DNA of 64,000 bases. Origin: Alnus glutinosa. Taxonomy: Eukaryota > Streptophyta > Magnoliopsida > Fagales > Betulaceae. The number at the start of each line of letters is the position of its first letter. Position 1 is the first letter of the stretch. Shown here one piece after another: positions 23,756-36,827 of the stretch. The stretch is from the NCBI RefSeq assembly GCF_958979055.1, contig NC_084892.1, positions 4,853,501-4,917,500 on the forward strand. Direction: 5' to 3'. Under the pieces are notes generated by a model. The model was not told the origin of the DNA, did not search any database, and was given only the letters and a program-made list of their open reading frames with translations. The position numbers were made by a program, and so were the translations under genes.

Positions 23756-24070
23756 AATCTAATTAATACAATATATCATATAGGCCATCTTGGGCTTAAA
23801 AAGTTTATTCTACACAAATTGAAGATCATAGTAAAATAGAATTTCATAATTTCAGCTGCGCGTACATGCTTAATTTACATGTACAAACATAAAAGAAAAC
23901 TATTTTTTAAAGACCACTCTCTCCATGCCTATCTATGCATGGGTGCATTTCTGCATGGATACATTAACACATGCAGATGAACTACAAAGGTGGCTTGCTT
24001 ATTAATTTCACACCAAATTAAGGTGGCCTTAATTATTCCAAAATGCATGCACTAGCTAGACGTGCTATTC

Positions 24071-26475
24071 TCAATTGAAATGAATTGAGTATTTAGGTGT
24101 CTTATTTGGAAAAAAGAGGCCCCAATGTTTCTCCAACTCCGGATTCTTTTGATTCTCATCAAACATCGCAAACACGTAAGTTTCTATAGGCTTGCCGGGC
24201 TTCTTTGGAGTCCCTCCCTTCACATGCTCTGCCAAATTAGTGTTGTAAGTTCTTGCATTATCCGTACTCGCCCCCGTTTCTCCTGCCGACGGCCAACCAG
24301 TCTCCGAGACAACGATCTCCAAAGACCCTCCGCCGGCCTTTTCTAACGCCGAGTAGTAGGCATCCAAAATGGCGTCGAAAAGATTCCTGTACCCCAGCTG
24401 GCCGTCCTGCACGACAACCCCCGGAGAAGTGAAAAGAGCATACTCAAGATGGATGTTACGAGTGTCATGGATGTAACTAAAATACGGGTACATGTTAACG
24501 AGCAACGGGGAGTTGCTGTTCACTAAGAAGCTGATGACAGGATCGAGAAGTTGCCGATACCCATCGTTACTGAAAGAGCCATTTGACGGAGGGGAGGATT
24601 CTCCGAGAGCCTTGCCGAATGTGGGAGTGGAAACTTTGATTTGGCTCCCAAGGCCGGCATTAGAAATTGCAGTTTGGATGTTTTGCATGGCAGGGAAAAG
24701 GAATTGTGCGTATGGACCTTGTGGCTCTATTTCATTGCCAACGGCAATGTATTTGAAATTGACGTCGCCGTAGTTTTGTACATTGTTTCGGATCCAGTCG
24801 TCGGCATTGGCCTGCGCTGAAGCTATGTGTTGAAGCTCTTCGTCAGGGACTCCCAGCATGAGCTCGATGTTGGTGCCTCTGAGGGCATCTTGAGCAGCTT
24901 GGTTTTGGCCGTAGAGTCGCATTCTTCGGATGTTATACTGTTGATAGAGAGCTATAACTTCAGTTGGAGGTGGTAAGTTGTCGCCAAGCATTCCATAACA
25001 AACACCAAGCTGGGCAGCTGCATGCATGCAATTCCATGCGTTAAATATATAGAAATAAGATGTTGAATATGGATAGAATTTGGCATATATAAAAGACAGA
25101 TGTAGATATATAGAACATGTTACCAAACAAAAGATTTGATAATAAGTATATATAGTTATGATATATATATATTCATCTTGTGATTTTCCGAAATGAACTC
25201 ATGATATAATTAATAGATCTTTTTCAGGCATGTTCAGGGTGGATAAGATTTAGAGAAATGATCCTTACACTCATTTCTCACAACAGTCCCACAACAAGCT
25301 GACGTGACTGGTAATATTTTATTATTTTTTTTGTTTTTTTTGTTTTTTTTTGTAAAAAAATAATAAAATATTACCAGCCACATCAGCTTGTTGTGGGGTT
25401 GTTGTGAGAAATGAGTGTAGGGATCATTTCTCAAAGATTTATAACAACTATAAAGTGATTTTATAGAAGTTTAATTTAACTTTCACAACTTTTGAGAGAT
25501 AGAGTGCTAAATTACCAATTATCTCAAAAGTTTAAGTTGATAAAACCAAATAGAGCAGAAATCTATCTCTATTTCCCCTACCCGTTGCCCTTTATTTATT
25601 TATTTTTTCTAATTGAATGAGGGAAAATGCTACAGGGGAGGATATTCCCCACTTCTAATCTGAATGGAAGAAAAAAATATGAGATCTTATAGGAATGCTT
25701 TCAAAATAAAGATTGGAAGTGGCCCACTTAGCTAAACAATGCGCACGGTAATTTGCAATATGAGACACTTTCAAAGTTGGAACTTTGAAAGGAGGATAAA
25801 ACTAAGCTAATATCGGAAATACAATTTGTAAAAGACCAAGAAGAAAAAAGAGGGGTTATTGATGGCAAGAACTACTAGAAGAGCATCACCCGCTCCAAAA
25901 ACAGTTTTCCACAACCAGAAGAAGCAGCTAACCGTGAAGCAAAAAAGGCAACAGAAGCTTCACCAGTAAGCACATCAGTGGAAACCAAATATTTAAGAGT
26001 AATAGCCTGAATGATATTGCCTTGAGCTCATCATTGAGCACAGCCACAACAACAACAAAAGTTTCATGCACGTACTGCAACATTAAAATTTGCGCGCCTT
26101 GTAGCAACCGGCTATAGGAGGAAGCCAGAGTTGCCATGGAAATTTAAAGTTGCGTTGTCCTTTAACTCAGCTGAACTAATATCCTAAACTCAATGAATCT
26201 ATTAGGAGATTATTTGTGGCTGTGAGAGGCTGATCAGGGCATGTGATAAGTTCACGACCTCTTGAACTTGGAATAAGAAATGGAGCTGATTCATTTTAGG
26301 TCAAAATTTTGTTTTGTTGCATCTAATTAACGTTGTACATGTACGTTGTTATGTCATTTAAAAATGTTAAATGACGTGACAACATATCTACCATTAGATC
26401 TGTAAAATTAAATATAACCTCGGAAATAGAAAGATGATTTTACTCCCGTAAACAATTTGTTTAGGACTATAACAA

Positions 26476-26524
<49 letters not shown>

Positions 26525-26613
26525 TGGCCTAGGATGGCCATTAGCAGCCCAAGCAATAGCATTATGGAAATCATCGAAGGAGAGCTTTTGCCAGCATAAT
26601 TGGATTTAGCCAT
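24071..26613 (-). CDS. GH17 endo-beta-1,3-glucanase, array gene 1 (PR-2 type)
   Basis: Hydrolyses 1,3-beta-glucan (fungal wall glucan, callose), outside the cell. Two exons on the minus strand: 26613-26520 (31 codons plus one base) and 25017-24071, joined in phase 1, as is usual for GH17; 346 residues. Residues 1-33 form a signal peptide ([11 protein letters not shown] core), with cleavage expected before QLGVCYG. Acid/base Glu127 lies in AVGNEI and nucleophile Glu270 in VVSETGWPS. The protein ends at YSIHFN, without CBM43, GPI signal or vacuolar extension, so apoplastic secretion is inferred. N-glycosylation sequons at Asn177 (NGS) and Asn336 (NKT). An in-frame ATG exists at 26670, but 26613 matches the other copies and puts the hydrophobic core near the start. 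The 1.5-kb intron holds an RNase-H-like remnant and a unique foldback insertion. With gene 5 it keeps the more acidic, likely ancestral, sequence. Confidence 0.95.
25253..25433. mobile_element. Foldback element inserted in the intron of glucanase gene 1
   Basis: Near-perfect 181-base inverted repeat (gagaaatgatcc ... ggatcatttctc, inner arms taatattttatta) flanked by the 8-base duplication aagattta (25245-25252 and 25434-25441). The sister genes have a single uninterrupted ggataagatttataacaac at this site, confirming an insertion. The 8-base duplication suggests a hAT-type MITE. Confidence 0.88.
25621..26137 (-). pseudogene. RNase-H-like (RVT_3) retroelement remnant in intron of gene 1
   Basis: On the minus strand, the same orientation as the gene, broken frames follow the RNase-H-like domain common in plant LINE polyproteins: a start around [16 protein letters not shown], then the pattern seen intact in sister copies ([54 protein letters not shown]). 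Frameshifts and stops are present, so it is not an exon. Confidence 0.75.
26478..26517. repeat. (GA)n microsatellite at the splice donor of gene 1
   Basis: About 20 GA repeats, read as (CT)n on the gene strand, beginning directly at the donor GT of intron 1. Confidence 0.9.
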
Positions 26614-26676
26614 TTGAACAAATATAGAAGAAAATAAGCTAAGAAGTATGCTTTTAACAATATCAAGCAAGCTGCC

Positions 26677-26751
26677 CTTTTATAGAGGGTGATATAGACT
26701 TTTTCGTCAGATTTTTGGGTGACCATTACAGTCCACATTTTTCAGGGTCAA
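26677..26751 (-). promoter_or_regulatory. TATA box and W-box of glucanase gene 1
   Basis: On the gene strand TATAAAAG lies at 26684-26677, about 65-70 bases before the ATG. TTGACC, a consensus WRKY W-box core, lies at 26751-26746. Both are conserved in genes 2-4. W-boxes are typical of PR-2 promoters; function here is inferred. Confidence 0.65.
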
Positions 26752-26779
26752 GCATTCCAATATGGAAATTACTAAATTG

Positions 26780-28165
26780 TTCCCAAAGTATACCACTAGC
26801 ATCATTTATCAAGGCACATCTAACTGCTTGTTATCTATCTCTTGAAACTTTCCCCCCACCTTTGAATTAATGGTCTTTAATTTGTCCATCTCCCTTATGA
26901 GGCCCATTCATGCATGTAGCTATCCTGGCGGATCTAGGACTTTAATTCACTGGGCGTAAAATAAAAATATAGAGTTTATCAAAAATTGATTAAAAATATT
27001 AATAAATATAACTAACAAAAATAAATAAATAATTCGAAGAAAAAAAGTTATTATCAATCGAAATATAAAAATGCAACTTATAATTTATTTTTTCACGCCT
27101 TTGATAAATTTATTTAATTTTCCTCAACGAGTTTTCAATTTCTGAAAGTATACCATTTGCATCATTAACCAAGGCATATGTAAGAGCACTAGCACGCTAG
27201 CAGCAGCTTCCATTAGAGTTTTCTTAAATGTAGAGAACCAAACTATTTTTAATAATGTTAAGAGAACCACTTTTGCTTTCTTAATTTATGGTACAATTTT
27301 TGGTTCTTTTGGTTTATAATGGTAACAAGAAAATCTGTTTCAATGTATTTTTTTATGACTTTTTTTTTTTTTAACATTTAGGAAATAAAAGGAAGAAAAA
27401 AAGAAAAAAAAGAAAGAAAGAAGAAGATTTAAAGAAGCTTTTCTGCTAGTGCACGTATAACTGTTTGTTATCTTGTGGAACTTTCTCCCTACGTTTGGAT
27501 GGCCTTCAATTTGTCCATGTCCCCTGTGTGGCTACATTCATGTACGTTGCTAGTCATAAGTCATATATATATACGAACACACTGACATCACTAGGCATGG
27601 AAGGACTCGGAGAATCGGATAAAAGCATTGTTCTATTTATATCCTAAAACGTGGAAAAGTAGTACGAAAATTCATCCAAACATTTACTATCATATCTCTT
27701 ACAATATGCATATATGAAAAATGAATGTTGTACTATTTTTTACGTAATTTTTGTACAATTTTTAATAATTTTTTTTAAAACTAATTATTAAATTTATTTT
27801 CCGTTAGATAAAAACTCTAACAAATAGAGAAGAATTGAAGGCCGCCAATATAGGACGACTGCAGACAAATGCACATGCATTGCCATTTGCCAGCCAATTC
27901 GATGCATCCAATATGTGGCTCTAAATTGGTATCCACATATATATATTGGTTGCTAGCTGGTGTCCAACGTATAGTAGACGGTACGTTCAAAAACTGACGA
28001 TTAATTTTTTTGATCATACTAGGAGACCTGGACCTCTGCACTACTTGGGCTGCTTGACTCCGTCGGTGAGTTGTGGGGGAATAGAAAGCAATGCGTTAAA
28101 TTACACTTTTTTTTTTTTTTTTTTTTTTTCTCCTTTTTTTTATCACGTAATTATCTCGTAATATA
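26780..28165. other. Upstream region of gene 1 with an internal partial duplication
   Basis: No gene. Sequence at 26780-26900 (agtataccac, ctgcttgttatct, aatttgtccat) recurs at about 27145-27540. The inserted stretch between begins near ggcggatctaggactttaat and looks like a transposon remnant. Sister units have only one copy. Confidence 0.5.
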
Positions 28166-28168
28166 TCC

Positions 28169-28251
28169 TGAAGGCATGAGTTGGAGTGGCATTATTGTAA
28201 TTTTGTATTTAACTTTATATTACGGCAATGCCACTCCGCCTCATGCTTTCC
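28169..28251. repeat. 80-base hairpin, unit 1
   Basis: ggcatgagttggagtggcat pairs with atgccactccgcctcatgc across a 35-base AT loop. Present in units 1-4, though in unit 1 it sits at a different place in the unit. Probably a MITE core. Confidence 0.75.
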
Positions 28252-29288
<1,037 letters not shown>

Positions 29289-30487
29289 CAGGGGCGGAAC
29301 CAGGATTTTTGGTGAGGGGGGACGGAATTTTTTTTTTATTGGGGAGACGGACTTGCATAAATACAAAAGCATATAAATATTTAAAATTTTTATATATTTG
29401 TATTTGTGCATATTGATATTAAATAAAAGCATTGAAGTCTTACATTTAATCTCATGGCATCACAAACACACAGTGGTATAAACAACTAGCAAAATAGCTT
29501 ATCTAAAAATAAAAATAAAAACTAGCAAAAAAAAACTAAACATAATCTATAGAGTCCAATAAAAACGATACTTATGATCGTAGACTCTTTCTTCTAACAA
29601 TCCCTAAAGCCTCAAATAACAATGCTATGAGTCGAGCCAAACAATGGTAAAATCATAAATGATTAAACCATTTAACTTGTGATGCCAAAACAAATATTGT
29701 GAACCCAAATGACTATACAATAACCACTCAAAAAATTGATTTTGTTGGTTAGAAGTCACTTATAATAACCACTCAAAGAACCCAAACCATTTAACTTTTT
29801 ATTTCGCATCTTCAGAGTCTTAAATCAAATTGAGTTTCTAGTTACAAGCCAACTACAATATGGAAGGAAATTAAATGAATGGGGTATTGTAGATTTTTTG
29901 TGTTAAAAGATGGGGCAAAACTAAAAAAAAATAAGTTGAAGGGGACACAAATATTATTTTAGGGGGACAAAAATGTCATTTTGGAAGGACAAAAATATAT
30001 TTTTTGATATATTTAAGGATATTTCACCCAAGACGTTAGTCCGCCCCTGCCCGCCAAGACAATTGCCGGTGCTCCAATTGCCATGGAAATGGAAAACGAC
30101 AGAAGTGCTACAATTGCCAGTGCTCCAAGCCCGCCAAGACAATTGCCAAGGAAATGGAAAACGACAGAAGTGCTACAATTAGTTGATTGCAATCTTTGCA
30201 GACGTGCTGGTGCAGGCTTCACAGGCTGATTTGTGACTTGTGAGCTCAGTCACAGTAAAAAAAAAAAGGAAACTAAGTTTGAATTTTGGTTAGAAGCTAA
30301 CGGTACAAATCAAGGAAATTTTTGACTTTTCAAAATAAAAGAGGGGTCAAAACATATAAAAAAAATCTAGGGGGGACAAATTTAGATATTTTAGGGGACA
30401 AATTTATAAATTTAAAATTTTTTAAGGGAATTTTAAAACTTTTGGGGGGACATTCGTCCCCCCAGCATATATGTGGGTCCGCCCCTG
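29289..30487. mobile_element. Non-autonomous hAT transposon, unit 1 only
   Basis: Inverted ends caggggcggaacc and ggtccgcccctg, with the 8-base target duplication catgacag at 29281-29288 and 30488-30495. Units 2-4 hold the empty site (cgcatgacagcacatcggc), so the insertion followed the duplication of unit 1. The 1.2-kb interior has no transposase. It includes a tandem duplication of about 65 bases at 30057-30180 (gaaaacgacagaagtgctac twice). Confidence 0.92.
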
Positions 30488-30789
30488 CATGACAGCACAT
30501 CGGCAGCAACTACAAATCTCCACCATGTCAGGCCTATGATATGTAGCACACCAACATGGAAAGATCGATCTCAGCTATATCAGGAATTAAAGGAAAATAT
30601 CAAAGTATCTCCGGCCAGCTAAACTAATTAACTAAACTATATTCATGCCATAGAAATTGTTGCATTAGTGGTACATGTAGAGTGCGTTCGACATTGTAAT
30701 TTCATAAACAAAAAATGCGATTTTAAACTATATAAGCATATAAACTTGCCTTCCTTCCTAGCTTGATTAATCTTTCTTTCTCTTCTATA

Positions 30790-31294
30790 GGGGGAACGAT
30801 TTTGACAAAGATCTTCAGTCAGTTTGCATGGTAAAGACCCAATTCCTGTGAACTTCTTCACTTTTGAGGTTTCTCCTCATGAATACATCATTAATCAATG
30901 TGGTTGAAAAAACAAAATTTGTGTAGGTGTTTATTGATATGTTTGCTTATTTGGTTTACTCAAGATTTCTTTATTGGCAGCTTGAATGCAACAGTCACAG
31001 AAGTTGGAACCGCAGCACACTTTTGAAGGAAAACATGGAAGCCATATGGTTAAGAAAGCAAGAGGCCATGCATTATCAAAAGAGAGCGCATGAAGAAATA
31101 TTCATTTTCAGAGAGTAATTAATTATAACAAAATTCACCATTTCCTAAGTTTAATTTTCAGGACAATTGATGATTTAACTTGATATTAGAACTGGGATCT
31201 TGAGTTGAAACTTTGATTCTCTTCGGAGTTTATCGTTGTTTTAAAATTGAAAACAACGTCAAGTTTCCTCTTCTCATATCCGTGTTTTGTGTCA
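30790..31294 (+). pseudogene. IQD gene fragment (intron 3, exon 4, part of intron 4), unit 1
   Basis: Homologous to 14254-14754 of the IQD gene. The exon-4 part is 30981-31115 and still has its acceptor (ttattggcag), but the donor is lost and the frame stops at once. At about 31294 the sequence jumps to the match of 15416, so exon 5 is deleted at a shared catgc. Not a gene. Confidence 0.85.
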
Positions 31295-31824
31295 TGCCAT
31301 AGCCATTTTAAAAGGGATTAGGATCCTCATATTCTCAAAATACGTAATTTTGACTGTTTTTAGGTATTGAAACATTTGAAAAATGCTACTTATTAAAAAG
31401 GTGCAAAGGGCAAATCATACTGTTAAATAGGAAAGGCTAAGTGGCGTGATCAAGTCTCAATGTAATTACTTCTCCAATATTTAAGAAAAAGTATTTGCTA
31501 TATATATAAGAGCATGTGATATTATTGAAATAGAGAACCGTAGTTTTGAGTCTACGTACGGGATTGCAAGCAACTCTTTATTTGTTGTTTTAGGGTGCCT
31601 TTTGAGTTTTGACCTTACGATTTTGTAGACAAAAAATGCGATTTTAAATCAAATTGTAAAAAATAAATCGTTTCGGATTGTGTTTTTAAAAAAATTGCAA
31701 TCAAATCGCAGACAATGTCACAATGAGAATTTTTATTTTTATTTTTTTAAACACAATTTTAAAAGCTAAATTGCGATTTTACCAAAAACTTAATTATGTT
31801 TTCAAATCGCACATAAAATCTTGA

Positions 31825-32098
31825 TTTTTAAGATTCGGCCACCAAGACAGTATACATAGGAGCCTAGCAATGCAAAGCTAGACTTCCGCTGTGGTTTATT
31901 TCGTCTCCAAACTTGAGAGACCGTCGGCCGCGTTAGCAAGAATCTTCATGGTATACCACCCATCAAGGTTGTGATTCACCTCCTGATTAAAGATAGGCAT
32001 ACGGATGATGAACCATCGGATTTTCTTTTCTTACTTTCTGGGCGAGATGAACCACAAGTTGATTGAACGACGAGATGGCCGTTAGCTCCCTCCATCGA
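31825..32098 (-). pseudogene. Antisense kelch 5' fragment, unit 1
   Basis: Minus-strand homologue of 15861-16129: ATGGAGGGAGC start, a Lys/Arg-rich SKKRKS stretch and the SSFALLGSYVYCLGG kelch strand in shifting frames. Truncated after the first kelch strand. The left inverted-repeat arm is preserved to its left (31610-31830); the right arm is missing. Confidence 0.75.
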
Positions 32099-32649
32099 GT
32101 ATTTGTTATTGGGCGGTTGGTTGGAAGCAAGGTGTAGGGACTAGGGAGGAGGCGATATGTGGATTTAAGGGTTTTCTTCATAGAAGAATGCCAAAGTCGG
32201 TGGAGTGAGGTGTCGATTGATAAGAGATGTGTAGGTGAGGTGGCTTGATCGTGTGGTTTGTATTCGTTTGGACTTTGGAGATTTTAAATAATTACAGTTT
32301 GTGTAAAATGCGAAAGTCAATGTATATATTGAGTAATGTTTATTGTACACAAATTGTGTCTAGCATATATATATATATTAGAAAAAAAAATGAAAACTAC
32401 ACGTACACTTTGTGTGCAAGAAACATTTATCTTCCTTATTTGGTCTAACTTTTTTTTGGAAAATTACAAATATACGATTGTATATTTGTATTCACATGTT
32501 CTCATATATGTCAGACTGAAAGTCCTCAAACCAATATCAAAATATAACAAATCAACAAAATATGAAAAGTAGCTAGGGAAAACAAATCACATGTTCTTGT
32601 TGGACCTGGTCGGAGGTCTGCGGTGTGCAGTGGTTTGCAGGGCTTGTGG

Positions 32650-32870
32650 TGGTTTACGAGGGTCGATCGGTGGGCCGTTCGTCTTGGTAGGTGGCGCTCG
32701 GTCGGTCGGGGAGGGGGACGGTGGAGATTTGGGAAATTTGGGGGGGGGGGGGGGTGGTTTGCGAGGGTTGGTTGATGGGCCGTTCGTCTTGGTAGGTGGC
32801 GCTTGGTCGGTCGGGGAGGGGGACGGTGGAGATTTGGGAAATTGGGGGGGGGGGGGGGGGGGGAATGAAA
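32650..32870. repeat. G-rich block, two tandem copies of about 115 bases, unit 2
   Basis: Two copies of the gagggt...gggccgttcgtcttggt...gagggggacggtggagattt block, each ending in a poly-G run (about 32740-32754 and 32846-32863). Runs of G this long can form G-quadruplexes and are hard to sequence, so exact lengths are unreliable. Confidence 0.8.
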
Positions 32871-33322
32871 TCGGTTTGAATGGGGAGATTTGGGATTTGG
32901 AACACGTTTTCATATATTTTTTTTAATATAAAAAAAAAAAAGAAAAAGAAAAAAGAGTGCGGACCCTCGTCCCACGAATAGACGAAATCTTTATTTGGAT
33001 AAGGGTTTTTTTTTTTATTTTTATTTTACTACTCCTTAATTCCTCTATAAATTTATATATATATATATATATAGACACACACACACAGACACACTTCAAT
33101 AGTCAAGATGTAACTGTAACAGTCTTTATCAGTTTTCTTCGCTTTATCTCTCTTCATATTATATATTTCTACAAGCAAAAAGCATGCATATATGTATATA
33201 TACTAATACCCTAGTCCCACACATATTAAGTGGAGAGATTATAAAAGCACTCATGATGTTAAGTCTCTCGTCGGTTCGTTACAAGATGTGATTTGTGCTT
33301 TTATTAGGACAATATTATAATA

Positions 33323-33478
33323 AGTAATGTTAGGAACCATCTTTTTATCCTCCAAAAATTGATGTGACTTTTAAAATCATTTTTAGATCAAAATCCAATA
33401 GTGATGCATCCCATGATAATTTTAAAGGCCACATCAACTTTAGAGGATAAAAAGATGATACAAAGATGGTCCTTATCA
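33323..33478. mobile_element. Foldback MITE, unit 2 copy
   Basis: Orthologous to the element at 23599-23755, with the inner palindrome around agatcaaaatccaatagtga. Confidence 0.7.
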
Positions 33479-33803
33479 TTAATTTATATATTAATACAAT
33501 ATATCATATAGGCCATCTTTGGCTTAAAAAGTTTATTCTACACAAATTGAAGATCATAGTAAAATAGAATTTCATAATTTCAGCTGCGCGTACATGCTTA
33601 ATTTACATGTACAAACATAAAAGAAAACTATTTTTTAAAGACCACTCTCTCCATGCTTATCTATGCATGGGTGCATTTCTGCATGGATACATTAACACAG
33701 GCAGATGAACTACAAAGGTGGCTTAGCTTGCTTATTAATTTCACACCAAATTAAGGTGGCCTTAATTATTCCAAAGTGCATGCACTAGCCAGACGTGCTA
33801 TTC

Positions 33804-34903
33804 TCAATTGAAATGAATTGAGTATTTAGGTGTCTTATTTGGAAAAAAGAGGCCCCAATGTTTCTCTAACTTCGGATTCTTTTGATTCTCATCAAACATC
33901 GCAAACACGTAAGTTTCTATTGGCCTGCTGGGCTTCTTTGGAGTCCCTCCCTTCACATGCTTCGCCAAATTAGTGTTGTAAGTTTTTGCATTATTTGTAC
34001 TCGCCCCTATCTCTCCCGCCGACGGCCAACCAGTCTCTGAGACAACGATTTTCAAAGACCCGCCGCCGGCCTTTTCTAATGCCGAGTAGTAGGCATCCAA
34101 AATGGCGTCAAAAAGATTCCTGTACCCCAGCTGGCCGTCCTGCACAACAACCCCCGGAGAAGTGAAAAGAGCATACTCAAGACGGATGTTACTAGAGTCA
34201 TCGATGTAACTAAAATACGGGTACATGTTAACGAGCAACGGGGAGTTGTTGTTCACTAAGAAGCTGATGACAGGATTGAGTAGTTGTTGGTACTTGTTAC
34301 TGAAAGAGCCTTTTGACGGAGGGTAGGATTCTCCGAGAGCAGCGCCGAATATGGGAGTGGAAACTTTGATTTGGCTCCCAAGGCCGGCCTTAGAAATTGC
34401 AGTTTGGATGTTTTGCATGGCAGGGAAAAGGAATTTTGCGTATGGACCTTCTGGCTTTATTTCATTGCCAACGGCAATGTATTTGAAATTGACGTCGCCG
34501 TAGTTTTGTACATTGTTTCGGATCCAGTCGTCGGCATTGGCCTGCGCTGAAGCTATGTGTTGAAGCTCTTCGTCAGGGACTCCCAGCATGAGCTCGATGT
34601 TGGTGCCTCTGAGGGCATCTTGAGGAGCTTGGTTTTGGCCGTAGAGTCGCATTCTTCGGATGTTATGTTGTTGATAGAGAGCTATAACTTCAGCCGGCGG
34701 TGGTAAGTTGTCGTCAAGCAATCCATAACAAACACCAAGCTCGGCAGCTGCATGCATGCAATTCCGTGTGTTAAATATATATATATATATATATAGAAAT
34801 AAGATGTTAAATATGGATAGAATTTGGCATATAAAAAGACAAATGTAGATAAATAGAACATGTTACCAAACAAAAGATTTGATAAAAAAAGTATATATAG
34901 TTA

Positions 34904-34950
<47 letters not shown>

Positions 34951-36087
34951 TCTTGTGATTTTCCGAAATGAACTCATGATATATATAATTAATAGATCTT
35001 TTTCAAGCATGTTCAGGGCGGATAAGATTTATAACAACTATAAAGTGATTTTATAGAAGTTTAACTTTCACAACTTTTGAGAGATCGATAGAGTGTCAAA
35101 TTACCAATTATCTCAAAAGTTGAAGTTGATAAAATCAAATAGAGCCGAAATCTATCTCTATTTCTCCTACCTGTCGTCCCTTATTTATTTTATTGAATTG
35201 AATGAGAGAAAAAGTTACAGGGGAGGATCTTCCCTAGCCACTTTTAATCCGAATGGAAGACAAAATAGGAGATCTTATGGGAATGCCTTCAAAATCAAGA
35301 TTGGAAGTGGCCCACTTAGCTAAGCAATGCGCACAACAATTTACACTACGAGACACTTTCAAAGTTTTTTAACCATAAAAGGAGGATAAAACTAAACTAA
35401 TAGCAGAAATACAATTTGTAAAAGACCAAGAAGAAAAAAGAGGGGTTGTTGATGGCAAGAACTACTAGAAGATAGAGCATCACCCGCTCCAAAAACAGTT
35501 TTCCACAACCAGAAGCAGCTAACCGTGAAGCCAAAAAGGCAACATAAGCTTCATCAATAAGCATATCAGTGGAAACCAAATATTTATGAGTAACATGCAG
35601 CTTGAATGATATTGCCTTGCTCGATCATCACTGAGCACAGCCACAACAAAAACAAAAGCTTCATGCACTGCAACATTAAAATTTGCGCGCCTTGAAGCAA
35701 CCGGCTATAGGAGGAAGCCAAAGTTGCCACGGAAATTTAAAGTTGTGTTGTCCTTTAACTCAGCAGAACTAATATCCTAAACTCAATGAATCTATTAGGA
35801 GATTATTTGTGGTTGTGAGAGGCTCAGGGCATGTGATAAGTTCACGACCTCCTGAACTTGGAATAGAAAATGGAGAGGATTCATTTTACGGTAAAAATTC
35901 TGTTTAGTTGCATCTAATTAACAGTGTACATGTTGTCATGTCATTTAATAATGTTAAATGATGTAGCAACATATATACCATTAAATCTATGAAATCTAAT
36001 ATAAACCTCAAAATTAATATTCCATTTCACTTGAAAGTGAAAGATGATCTTAATCCCGTAATCGATTTGTTTAGGACTATAACAAGG

Positions 36088-36123
<36 letters not shown>

Positions 36124-36217
36124 CTGTTTGGCCTACGGTGGCCATTAGCAGCCCAAGCAATAGCATTATGGAGATCATCAAAGGAGGGCTTTTGCCAGCA
36201 TAATTGGATTTAGCCAT
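33804..36217 (-). CDS. GH17 endo-beta-1,3-glucanase, array gene 2
   Basis: Exons 36217-36124 and 34747-33804, phase 1; 345 residues. Signal peptide of 33 residues ([13 protein letters not shown] core), mature start ELGVCYG. Catalytic residues are intact (Glu127 in AVGNEI, Glu269 in SETGWPS). One codon shorter than gene 1 at [10 protein letters not shown]. Compared with its closest sisters (genes 3 and 4), it alone has Asp43 (LLDDNLPPP) and Pro73 (NQAPQDAL). Asp43 replaces a Gly near the N-terminal strand and Pro73 an Ala in a loop, so activity may differ. Like genes 3 and 4 it carries basic replacements (SLKIVV, NNAKTY, AKHV, PKLEK). The NGS sequon is lost (KGS); NKT near the C-terminus is kept. 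TATA box and W-box are present. Confidence 0.94.
35205..35730 (-). pseudogene. RNase-H-like (RVT_3) remnant in intron of gene 2
   Basis: Same insertion as in gene 1. The frame [21 protein letters not shown], then AINNPSFF, is readable on the minus strand with interruptions. The poly(A) end is not evident. Confidence 0.75.
36091..36117. repeat. (GA)n microsatellite at the splice donor of gene 2
   Basis: About 13 GA repeats starting a few bases inside intron 1 (gtctttctctc on the gene strand). Confidence 0.9.
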
Positions 36218-36288
36218 TTGAACAAATATAGAAGAAAATAAGCTAAGAAGTATGCTTTAATTTTAACAATATCAAGCAAGCTGCTGCC

Positions 36289-36364
36289 CTTTTATAGAGG
36301 GAGATAGAGGCTTTTTCGTCAGATTTTTGGGTGACCATTACAGTCCATATTTTTCACTGGTCAA
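36289..36364 (-). promoter_or_regulatory. TATA box and W-box of glucanase gene 2
   Basis: TATAAAAG at 36296-36289 and TTGACC at 36364-36359 on the gene strand, at the same spacing as in genes 3 and 4. Confidence 0.65.
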
Positions 36365-36781
36365 GCATTCCAATATGGAAATTACTAAGTTGTTCCCAAA
36401 GTATACATACCACTTGCATCATTAATTTATCAAGGCAGATCTAACTGCTTGTTATCTATCTCTTGGAATTGTCTCCCTACCTTTGAATGGTCTTCAATTT
36501 GTCCATGTCCCTTGTGAGCTAGGCTGCATTCATGTAGCTAGTCATATATACAAACACACTATGACATCACTAGGCAGGGAAGGACTAGGAGAATCGGAAA
36601 AAAGTATTGTTCTATATCCTAAAACGTGGAAAATTAAGCTAGTAGTTTTCTTTGAACAAAATATTTTTCGAGCAGGAACAGAACTAGGATTTATTATTAG
36701 GATGCGTCAAAACATTAATAAGGGGTTGAAGTTAATTTTAATAGGGACAAAGCTAATTTTTACGTAAAAAATATATATACT

Positions 36782-36827
<46 letters not shown>

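Noticed and set aside
23606-23839. 77-codon frame next to glucanase gene 1
   Set aside because: It lies inside the foldback MITE and is not conserved as a frame in other units.
30927-31118. 63-codon frames over the IQD fragments (also at 38464, 45953 and 53554) as separate small genes
   Set aside because: They read intron 3 into exon 4 of a broken IQD copy; the donor and the remaining exons are gone.
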